From NCBI GenBank assembly GCA_947174225.1, contig CAMWIF010000174.1:1-6069 (forward strand): a stretch of 6,069 bases of DNA, read 5' to 3'. How positions within the stretch are numbered: position 1 is the stretch's first letter; the number at the start of each line of letters is the position of its first letter. Below, piece by piece: positions 1-5,269 of the stretch. Made by a program: the position numbers and the translations under genes. This DNA is from an uncultured Porphyromonadaceae bacterium (GTDB lineage: Bacteria; Bacteroidota; Bacteroidia; Bacteroidales; Muribaculaceae). The notes beneath the pieces are model-generated. The model worked only from the letters and a program-made list of their open reading frames with translations, ran no database searches and was not told the origin of the DNA.

Positions 1-1
1 T

Positions 2-358
2 GAGGAATGCAACGCCCGGAACCGAAACGGATTCATAATGCGTCAGATTGACGGTGAATATAGCTTCAACGGGCTACACGTCGGTCCTAAAGTTGCCCTA
101 CCCTCCCGTGCGGAGCTGCATCGTCAACTCGGACCTAACCCCTCCCCTGCGGCAATCCGTGAGCTTTCCTATCATTTGCTCCGAGAGGAGATTGCCCGAC
201 AAACAGGTATGAGCGTTACCAAGGCAGCTTCGGCTATCGGCAATATGCTCGACTGTGTGCCACACGAGGATATTTCCGGCTACGTCTATATGGTGCCAAA
301 CTGGGCACACAAATGGTTCCGGCACCGTGGCTACGTGTCCCGAATCCTCTCCGACTGA
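2..358 (+). CDS. C-terminal part of a protein with an HNH/Endo VII-like nuclease domain (5' partial)
   Basis: The frame is open from position 2 to the TGA at 356-358. The first internal ATG is at 38 and gives 106 residues, but codons before it read naturally into the protein, so I treat the gene as cut by the window edge. Numbered from ATG 38, the C-terminus holds P75-H76-E77-D78, then VYMVP (83-87), H91 and H96-R97-G98. This H-x-D, M-x-VP, H-x4-H spacing resembles the HNH/Endo VII nuclease domains (LHH/WHH types) often found at the ends of polymorphic toxins; the assignment is by motif memory only. Residues 23-57 are helical and charged. No immunity gene is evident downstream, only a 29-codon acidic ORF. 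It could instead be a stand-alone HNH-like protein or a conserved hypothetical. The coding call is firm; the nuclease function is tentative. Confidence 0.6.
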   Translation, partial: EECNARNRNGFIMRQIDGEYSFNGLHVGPKVALPSRAELHRQLGPNPSPAAIRELSYHLLREEIARQTGMSVTKAASAIGNMLDCVPHEDISGYVYMVPNWAHKWFRHRGYVSRILSD

Positions 359-444
359 CTTCCAAATCGCCTTACTTCATTTGACCAATCTCCGCACTCT
401 CCCCCTCACCTACCATAATCCCTCACTCATAAATCACCGCAACT

Positions 445-534
445 ATGGAATCAATATTTGACATCCTCTACAATCTCCTTGACGGTATCTTCGGCAACTC
501 AAAAGATGACGACGAAGACGACGACCTCATATAA
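445..534 (+). CDS. possible 29-residue acidic micropeptide
   Basis: An ATG at 445 opens a 29-codon frame ending in TAA at 532-534, with an in-frame stop upstream at 430-432. The product has a hydrophobic, potentially amphipathic first half (MESIFDILYNLLDGIFGN) and a tail with six Asp and one Glu among seven residues (DDDEDDD), then Leu-Ile. No Shine-Dalgarno is visible, which is normal for Bacteroidetes. It starts 86 nt after the nuclease-like gene on the same strand, so cotranscription is possible. An acidic tail next to a nucleic-acid-binding protein suggests a DNA-mimic or neutralising role, but that is speculation. I do not recognise a family. It may be a chance ORF. Confidence 0.3.
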   Translation: MESIFDILYNLLDGIFGNSKDDDEDDDLI

Positions 535-598
535 ACCCCAACGTTTCAGAATGACACCTTAACCTCTCTCTATAATACAATCATAATCTATTTTTGAC

Positions 599-629
599 TT
601 TGCTGCTAAAAAATAAATCGTTAACTTTG
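599..629 (+). promoter_or_regulatory. Bacteroidetes-type promoter of the polyferredoxin / aldo-keto reductase operon
   Basis: TTTG at 599-602 (-33 element) is separated by 19 nt from TAACTTTG at 622-629, which matches the Bacteroidetes -7 consensus TAnnTTTG exactly. Transcription should start around 634-638, giving a leader of about 155 nt before the ATG at 792. A second TTTG at 593-596 has a poorer spacing. Confidence 0.8.
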
Positions 630-636
630 CAGTTAA
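621..636. promoter_or_regulatory. dyad over the -7 element, candidate operator
   Basis: TTAACT (621-626) and AGTTAA (631-636) form a perfect inverted repeat with a TTGC spacer. The dyad covers the -7 element and the expected start site, where a bound repressor would block initiation. The form (5-bp half-sites, short spacer) is reminiscent of CRP/FNR-type sites but matches no consensus I can name. Part of it is dictated by the promoter itself, so chance is possible. Confidence 0.4.
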
Positions 637-643
637 TCACATA

Positions 644-666
644 GGGAGGAATGGTTTATTCCTTTC
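644..666 (+). promoter_or_regulatory. stem-loop near the 5' end of the operon leader
   Basis: AGGAAT (647-652) pairs with ATTCCT (658-663) around a GGTTT loop. Two G-U pairs and one G-C pair (644-646 with 664-666) extend the stem to 9 bp. It starts about 8 nt after the expected transcription start, so it may protect the 5' end of the mRNA or be part of a leader switch. It also buries a GGGAGGA purine run that could otherwise act as a ribosome binding site. Confidence 0.4.
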
Positions 667-670
667 TCTT

Positions 671-750
671 TATGTGGTATGCGTATATTCTATATGATAG
701 CCATATATTCTATGCGGTATTCATATAGTTTATATGGTATTTGTATATTT
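671..750 (+). repeat. four tandem degenerate 20-bp repeats in the operon leader
   Basis: Units lie at 671-690, 691-710, 711-730 and 731-750 with no gaps. The consensus is TATRYGGTATNCRTATATTY. Positions 1-3, 6, 8, 9, 14-17 and 19 are identical in all four units; most other positions vary by transitions. Each unit carries a dyad, with TATRYG facing CRTATA across 5 nt (perfect in unit 2: TATATG and CATATA). The array sits downstream of the promoter, ends 41 nt before the ATG at 792, and should be present in the mRNA. It could be a series of protein-binding sites two helical turns apart, or repeated small RNA hairpins. The repeat structure is seen directly; the role is unknown. Confidence 0.85.
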
Positions 751-791
751 GCTCGTTCCATCTTTTTTATTTCGGATTAACCTGACATTTT

Positions 792-2291
792 ATGCTAAAG
801 AAATTAAGACAGACTGTGGCAGTCATCAGTATTATACTGGTCACGTTGCTCTTCCTTGACTTCACCGGCACAGCTGCCGCCTGGTTCGGTTGGATGGCTA
901 AAATCCAATTCCTCCCGGCTGTGCTTGCCCTTAACGTAGGAGTCATCATCGGACTCATAGTCCTCACTTTGGTATTCGGAAGAATCTACTGTTCGGTGAT
1001 TTGTCCGCTCGGTATCATGCAAGACGGTTTTGCGTGGTTCGGGAAGAAGGCGAAGAAACACCGCTACTTCTATTCCCCGGCAAAGAATATCCTGCGCTAC
1101 GTGCTTCTTGCCCTGATGGTCGTGGCTATCATTGTCGGCATCGGTTCATTCGTGGCACTCCTCGCTCCCTACAGTGCCTACGGACGAATCGCGCAGAGTC
1201 TTCTCTCCCCCATAGGTATATGGGCAAACAACACGTTTGCAACTTGGGCTGAGAAAATGAATAGCTATGCCTTCTATAATGTGGATCTCTGGATGCGCGG
1301 CACTGTCACCCTCGTCGTGGCTATAGTAACCCTCGTGGTGCTTGGTTTCCTCGCTTGGCGCAACGGACGCACTTATTGCAACACTATCTGCCCCGTGGGT
1401 ACGGTTTTGGGTTTCCTTTCAAGATTCTCTTGGCTGAAACCGGTGATCGACACCTCCAAATGCAACAGCTGCGGCTTGTGCGCACGCAACTGCAAGGCGG
1501 CTTGCATCGACAGCAAGAACCATACCATTGACTATTCCCGTTGCGTCACCTGCTTCGACTGCATCGGCAAATGCCATAAGGGTGCCATCTCCTATTCACG
1601 AACAATACCCTCCCTCAAAGGTGGAGTGCAGCCGATAACTGCTGATCATCAGGAGGCTCCAGATACCGACCGCCGTAAGTTCCTCACCGTAGCCGGTGCC
1701 GTGGCTGTGACCGCTGCCGTGCAGGCAGAGGAGAAGTTTGTTGACGGTGGTCTCGCCACCATCATAGATAAGAAAGCACCGAAACGCGCCACCAAGATTG
1801 TGCCCCCCGGAGCGTTGAGCATCAATAATCTCGCACAGCACTGTACAGCTTGTCAGCTCTGTGTGGCATCTTGTCCTAACGGTGTGCTGCGTCCCTCCTC
1901 CGATCTCATGTCGCTTATGCAACCTGAATCGTCATACGAGCGTGGCTACTGCCGACCGGAATGTACCCGCTGCTCCGATGTATGCCCTACAGGTGCGATA
2001 CGCCCCATAGACGTAGCCGATAAGTCATCAATACAGATAGGTCACGCCGTGTGGGTACGTGACAACTGTATACCATTGACTGACGGAGTGTCGTGTGGAA
2101 ACTGTGAACGTCACTGCCCGACAGGAGCCATCACAATGGTTCCCTCCCAAGCCGACGATGAAAACTCACCTAAGATTCCGGTTGTCAACACTGAGAAGTG
2201 CATCGGTTGCGGCGCGTGTGAAAACCTCTGCCCTGCCCGACCCTTCAGTGCCATATATGTGGAGGGACACGAAAGACATCGTATAATCTAA
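792..2291 (+). CDS. membrane polyferredoxin, NapH-like and NapG-like halves fused
   Basis: The protein has 499 residues and is predicted to be an inner-membrane electron carrier. Residues 1-270 look like NapH: hydrophobic segments near 7-23, 41-62, 100-126 and 169-188, two CxxxCP motifs (C67/C71, C196/C200), then two ferredoxin motifs (C224-C227-C230-C234 and C251-C254-C257-C261). Residues 292-312 hold a Tat-like signal (DRRKFL plus an Ala/Val stretch). Residues 335-499 look like NapG: PPGA at 338-341, then four Cys clusters (C351/354/357/361; C387/391/394/398; C426/435/438/442; C470/473/476/480). NapH and NapG are separate proteins in periplasmic nitrate reductase systems, where they pass electrons from quinol. 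No napA, napB or napC is present here, so the partner is probably the aldo/keto reductase gene 13 nt downstream. ATG 792 is the only plausible start because a TGA lies in frame at 783; there is no Shine-Dalgarno. The domain calls are strong; direction of electron flow and topology are inferred. Confidence 0.9.
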   Translation: MLKKLRQTVAVISIILVTLLFLDFTGTAAAWFGWMAKIQFLPAVLALNVGVIIGLIVLTLVFGRIYCSVICPLGIMQDGFAWFGKKAKKHRYFYSPAKNILRYVLLALMVVAIIVGIGSFVALLAPYSAYGRIAQSLLSPIGIWANNTFATWAEKMNSYAFYNVDLWMRGTVTLVVAIVTLVVLGFLAWRNGRTYCNTICPVGTVLGFLSRFSWLKPVIDTSKCNSCGLCARNCKAACIDSKNHTIDYSRCVTCFDCIGKCHKGAISYSRTIPSLKGGVQPITADHQEAPDTDRRKFLTVAGAVAVTAAVQAEEKFVDGGLATIIDKKAPKRATKIVPPGALSINNLAQHCTACQLCVASCPNGVLRPSSDLMSLMQPESSYERGYCRPECTRCSDVCPTGAIRPIDVADKSSIQIGHAVWVRDNCIPLTDGVSCGNCERHCPTGAITMVPSQADDENSPKIPVVNTEKCIGCGACENLCPARPFSAIYVEGHERHRII

Positions 2292-2304
2292 ACACCCGAA
2301 CAGA

Positions 2305-3723
2305 ATGAAAAATAAGAATATATCCCGTCGTGATTTTCTCCGTCGTCTCGGATTGGGCGTCGGAGTTACTGGTCTCGCTCTGTCCGGGTGCGACCGTGCC
2401 GCAAACAAGCCGACCGACGGCAACGCCAAAAGCATTGAAGGCATTTCCGAAGGCTCAATGACCTATCGCACCAATCCCAAAACCGGAGAGAAGGTGTCTA
2501 TACTCGGTTACGGCTGTATGCGCTGGCCTACCATACCCTCCGGAAAGGATGACGGTGAGGATGTGATCGACCAAGAGACCGTTAACCGTCTTGTGGATAC
2601 TGCAATAGCCCACGGTGTGAATTACTTCGATACGTCGCCGGTATATTGCAAGGGTAAGTCGGAGGAAGCCACGGGTATTGCTCTCTCCCGTCACCCACGC
2701 GATTCCTACTTCATCGCCACAAAGATGTCGAACTTCGCCAAGCAGACTTGGGACAGGGAATCATCAATCAATATCTACCGCAATTCACTCAAGGAGTTGC
2801 AGACCGATCATATCGACTATATGCTGCTCCACGCCATAGGGGGTGGAAGTGATGCTATGCAAGAGTTTAATGCCCGCTTCATCGACAACGGCATTCTCGA
2901 CTTCCTTATGGCAGAACGTGAGGCAGGACGCATAAAGAACCTCGGTTTCTCTTATCACGGCGACATCGCAGTGTTTGACTGGGCTCTTGCCAACCACGAT
3001 AAGTATAAGTGGGATTTCGTGCAGATCCAGCTTAACTATCTTGACTGGAAACATGCCCGCCAACTCAATCCCCGTAACACCGACAGCGAATATCTCTACG
3101 GTGAACTGGCAAAGCGTGGCATACCGGCGGTGATTATGGAGCCACTGCTTGGAGGACGTCTCTCGAATGTACCTGACCATGTGGCAACGCGACTCAAGCA
3201 GCGCGACCCCGACAGCAGTGTGGCATCCTGGGCATTCCGTTACGCCGGCACTCTTCCCGACGTGCTGACGGTGTTGAGCGGTATGACTTATATGGAGCAT
3301 CTTGAGGATAATATACGCACCTACTCACCTCTGAACCCCCTTACGGAGGAGGAGACACAGTTTCTGTATGACACTGCCGACCTGATGGTGCAATACCCGA
3401 CGGTAGCGTGCAACGACTGCAAATACTGTATGCCTTGTCCTTACGGCATAGACATACCGGCTATCCTGCTTCACTACAACAAGTGTATCAACCAAGGAAA
3501 TGTGGCTACCAACCGACAGTCGGAAAACTATGCCAAAGCCCGACAAGCCTTTCTTGTGGGTTACGACCGCTCCGTGCCTAAGCTCCGTCAGGCAAGCCAC
3601 TGCATAGGCTGCAACCAGTGTTCCCCCCATTGTCCGCAATCAATAGACATACCGAAGGAACTCCACCGCATAGACCGCTATGTGGAGAGCCTTAAACAAA
3701 ACAAAGACTTCTCCGAAGCCTGA
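2305..3723 (+). CDS. Tat-exported lipoprotein aldo/keto reductase with C-terminal 4Fe-4S domain
   Basis: The protein has 472 residues. The N-terminus is a Tat signal (S7-R8-R9-D10-F11-L12), a hydrophobic stretch (14-26) and a lipobox L26-S27-G28-C29, so it should be exported folded and anchored by lipid at C29. The aldo/keto reductase barrel spans about 52-340, with the usual tetrad visible as D109, Y114, K140 and H176. A ferredoxin-like C-terminal domain carries C369-C372-C375-C378-P with 'GIDIP', C394, and C433-C436-C439-C443-P with 'SIDIP'. Cytoplasmic relatives use NAD(P)H. Outside the cytoplasm that donor should be missing, so I infer that electrons come from the polyferredoxin encoded 13 nt upstream. 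Substrate unknown. The residues after C29 (DRAANKP) do not show an obvious acidic Bacteroidetes surface-export signal, so a periplasm-facing position is more likely than cell-surface display. Family and export signal are confident; the electron route is inference. Confidence 0.92.
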   Translation: MKNKNISRRDFLRRLGLGVGVTGLALSGCDRAANKPTDGNAKSIEGISEGSMTYRTNPKTGEKVSILGYGCMRWPTIPSGKDDGEDVIDQETVNRLVDTAIAHGVNYFDTSPVYCKGKSEEATGIALSRHPRDSYFIATKMSNFAKQTWDRESSINIYRNSLKELQTDHIDYMLLHAIGGGSDAMQEFNARFIDNGILDFLMAEREAGRIKNLGFSYHGDIAVFDWALANHDKYKWDFVQIQLNYLDWKHARQLNPRNTDSEYLYGELAKRGIPAVIMEPLLGGRLSNVPDHVATRLKQRDPDSSVASWAFRYAGTLPDVLTVLSGMTYMEHLEDNIRTYSPLNPLTEEETQFLYDTADLMVQYPTVACNDCKYCMPCPYGIDIPAILLHYNKCINQGNVATNRQSENYAKARQAFLVGYDRSVPKLRQASHCIGCNQCSPHCPQSIDIPKELHRIDRYVESLKQNKDFSEA

Positions 3724-3745
3724 TAAACAAACATTCGGAGAAGTC
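3706..3745. terminator. hairpin terminator between convergent genes
   Basis: GACTTCTCCGAA (3706-3717) and TTCGGAGAAGTC (3734-3745) form a perfect 12-bp stem with a 16-nt loop. The loop contains the TGA stop codon of the aldo/keto reductase gene (3721-3723). A CCTTT run follows on the + strand and AAA precedes the stem, so the U-tract is short in both directions. It lies 32 nt past the stop of the minus-strand hydrolase gene, so it probably serves both convergent units. Confidence 0.65.
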
Positions 3746-3776
3746 CTTTACAGTGATTACGTCAGATAAGTTTCTG

Positions 3777-4400
3777 TCAAAGTAAGATTCTACGCTCCTC
3801 GCCTACCGTGATAGGCGACGCATGTCCTGAAAGAAGTAGGGTGTCGTCGGGGAGTGTGAGAATCTTATTTATGATTGATTCCTCAAGCATCCTGCGGTTA
3901 CCGCCGGGGAAATTTGTCAAGCCGGGACCGTGCTGATAAAGAAGATCACCCACGAATGCCGCACTCTCCTCAGGTGAATAATAGGTCACAGAACCGGGTG
4001 TATGCCCCGGAGTATGTATTACCTTCAGATAAAATCCTGAGTTGGCTTTCAGTCTGATTATCTCCCCGTCATACAGTTCCTCATAGTGAGGCACTGTAAT
4101 CGGATTGCCGTAGTTACCGCTGAGATTCAGATATGGATCGGTAAGGTAAGGTGCATCCTGAGGATAGATATAGATTGGTGCCGCAAGCCTTTCCCTTAGA
4201 ACCTCTGCTGCTCCTATATGGTCGATATGACCATGTGTGAGCAGTATTTTTTCTATGGTCCAGCCATTACGTACGATTACATCGTATATCAAGCCAGCCT
4301 GTGCCCCCGGATCTATAAGGAATCCCGACTTGCTGTGAGCGTCGATATAGAAATAGGTGTTTTCGGTGAATACACCCGTCACTTGCAATTCCTTAATCAT
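3777..4400 (-). CDS. metallo-beta-lactamase-fold hydrolase (glyoxalase II-like)
   Basis: The protein has 207 residues with no signal peptide, so it is cytoplasmic. The metal-binding pattern is complete: H56-x-H58-x-D60-H61, H133 within HTPGHTPGS (129-137), D152 in GDLLY, and H193 in LSGHAS. Size and motif order fit the compact hydroxyacylglutathione hydrolase-like (GloB/YcbL-type) members of the fold, which hydrolyse thioesters such as S-lactoyl-glutathione. Bacteroidales generally lack glutathione, so the true substrate may be another thioester or unrelated. Without the long C-terminal domain of classical glyoxalase II, substrate cannot be assigned. It follows the FrnE-like gene by 43 nt on the same strand and is probably cotranscribed with it. 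A strong ribosome binding site supports this start. Confidence 0.9.
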   Translation of the reverse strand: MIKELQVTGVFTENTYFYIDAHSKSGFLIDPGAQAGLIYDVIVRNGWTIEKILLTHGHIDHIGAAEVLRERLAAPIYIYPQDAPYLTDPYLNLSGNYGNPITVPHYEELYDGEIIRLKANSGFYLKVIHTPGHTPGSVTYYSPEESAAFVGDLLYQHGPGLTNFPGGNRRMLEESIINKILTLPDDTLLLSGHASPITVGEERRILL

Positions 4401-4406
4401 AATATG

Positions 4407-4414
4407 CCTCCTTT
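4407..4414 (-). promoter_or_regulatory. strong Shine-Dalgarno of the hydrolase gene
   Basis: The minus strand reads AAAGGAGG, ending 6 nt before the ATG at 4400-4398. This is close to a perfect anti-16S match, unusual here because the operon genes at 792 and 2305 show none. It fixes the start codon and suggests efficient internal initiation within a polycistronic message. Confidence 0.7.
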
Positions 4415-4422
4415 ATTGTGAG

Positions 4423-4454
4423 TTATAGAAGCTTAATACCGGTTTATAGAAGCT
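4423..4454 (-). repeat. 11-bp direct repeat around the FrnE-like stop codon
   Basis: TTATAGAAGCT occurs at 4423-4433 and 4444-4454 (plus-strand reading), a period of 21 bp or seven codons. The second copy encodes the end of the FrnE-like protein (Leu-Leu-stop), and the first repeats the same Leu-Leu-stop codons in frame after it. This may be the remnant of a small duplication. Confidence 0.5.
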
Positions 4455-5163
4455 GGCATCCGTCAGGCCCGCACTGGTGAGGTCTTTCTCCCTCATGCTT
4501 TTCAGCGGCTGCCTTCTCCTGCTTACTCATCTCGCGGCGAAGTGCCGACTTGAAACCGTCGGTGCTCAAAGCACCCGGCACAGCGAAACCGCCATTGAAT
4601 ACAATGTAAGGTACACCGTGTACACCACGCATCATAGCCTCACGCTCGTCAAAGCGTACCTCATCGTTATATTTGTCAGAGTCGAGCACCTCTTTCACAT
4701 CCTCTTCCTTCATACCTACGCCTACAGCCTTGTCGAGAAGCACTTTATGGTCAGCAAGAACCAGATTCTCTACGAAATAAGCTTTGAAAAGAGCTTCGTT
4801 GAGACGCCCAACAGTGTCACGATCATATTTTGCCTCTGCGAGTTTCATAAGGCGGTGAGCATCGCGTGTGTTGGAGTATTGGGTGGTAGCATAATTGAAG
4901 TCGATACCCAAATCTCTTCCCAAAGACGAAATCTGCTCAATCTGCTCTTTCGCACCTTCGAGAGAGAGACGATACTTCATTGCGAAACGCTCGGGAGTGG
5001 ACGATACCACCTCCTTAGAAGCTGAGGGGTCAAGTTCGAAAGCCCTGAAATCAATTACAACGTCGTCCTTTATGCCGAGTTCTTCAATAGCATTCTGCAG
5101 GCGGGTTTCACCGATATAGCAGTACGGACATGCAAAGTCGCTCCAGATTGTGAGTGTGATCAT
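4444..5163 (-). CDS. FrnE/DsbA-family thiol oxidoreductase
   Basis: The protein has 239 residues and no signal peptide, so a cytoplasmic thioredoxin-fold protein. The active site C12-P13-Y14-C15 follows the first strand (TIWSDFACPYCYIG), a helical insert fills about 55-175, and the cis-proline loop is G183-V184-P185. This is the pattern of the 2-hydroxychromene-2-carboxylate isomerase/DsbA-like family, in particular FrnE. The C-terminus has a second cysteine pair, C231-GPDG-C236 (CX4C), on a polar tail. Deinococcus radiodurans FrnE is known to have both CXXC and CX4C motifs and to act as a disulfide isomerase in oxidative stress. Reduction or isomerisation of cytoplasmic disulfides is the likely role. 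It lies between the MarR gene (104 nt upstream) and the hydrolase (43 nt downstream). AGAAAGGA, 9 nt before the ATG, supports the start. Confidence 0.92.
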   Translation of the reverse strand: MITLTIWSDFACPYCYIGETRLQNAIEELGIKDDVVIDFRAFELDPSASKEVVSSTPERFAMKYRLSLEGAKEQIEQISSLGRDLGIDFNYATTQYSNTRDAHRLMKLAEAKYDRDTVGRLNEALFKAYFVENLVLADHKVLLDKAVGVGMKEEDVKEVLDSDKYNDEVRFDEREAMMRGVHGVPYIVFNGGFAVPGALSTDGFKSALRREMSKQEKAAAEKHEGERPHQCGPDGCQLL

Positions 5164-5234
5164 AGTTGTTTTTCCTTTCTAATTAATTGGTTTTGTGTTT
5201 TATTTCAATTAGTCACAGTGTTTTATCTTGCTCT

Positions 5235-5246
5235 CTTCAATAGAAG
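5235..5246. promoter_or_regulatory. TTCAAT palindrome upstream of the FrnE-like gene
   Basis: CTTC (5235-5238) and GAAG (5243-5246) flank AATA. It shares the CTTCAAT...GAAG core with the stronger palindrome whose centre lies about 20 bp further along (5260), roughly two helical turns. Together they could form a paired operator for the FrnE-like gene, whose start lies 71 nt away. Weak alone; the pairing is what makes it notable. Confidence 0.3.
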
Positions 5247-5250
5247 GTAA

Positions 5251-5269
5251 AATCCTTCAATGAAGGATT
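5251..5269 (-). terminator. 9-bp palindrome at the marR stop: terminator or operator
   Basis: AATCCTTCA (5251-5259) and TGAAGGATT (5261-5269) are perfect inverted arms around one base. As RNA this folds into about 8 bp with a 3-nt loop. On the minus strand the stem begins inside the MarR TAA codon (5270-5268) and runs into TTTTACC, so it may be a weak terminator or attenuator between marR and the FrnE-like gene. Its near-perfect symmetry around one base also suits a protein-binding site. Confidence 0.45.

Noticed and set aside
359..444. Terminator after the nuclease-like gene
   Set aside because: I could find no stable hairpin with a U-tract here; the stretch is pyrimidine-rich and shows no clear signal.
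571..576. TATAAT as a sigma-70 -10 box
   Set aside because: No matching -35 element, and Bacteroidetes use the TAnnTTTG type, which is present in perfect form at 622-629.
651..728. 25-codon leader ORF (MVYSFLFMWY...) with a GGGAGGA run just before its ATG
   Set aside because: The purine run touches the ATG, too close to act as a ribosome binding site, and the ORF is composed mostly of the tandem repeats. Not convincing as a leader peptide.
671..750. CRISPR array
   Set aside because: The 20-bp units are directly adjacent with no spacers and are degenerate, and no cas gene is present.
792..2291. Naming the gene napH or napG
   Set aside because: Both halves match those families, but the fusion and the lack of nitrate reductase genes make a nitrate role unsupported.
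2785..3300. 171-codon open frame on the - strand
   Set aside because: Antisense to the catalytic barrel of the aldo/keto reductase; a shadow of a conserved gene.
4477..5025. 182-codon open frame on the + strand
   Set aside because: Lies entirely opposite the well-supported FrnE-like gene; the translation has no recognisable domain.
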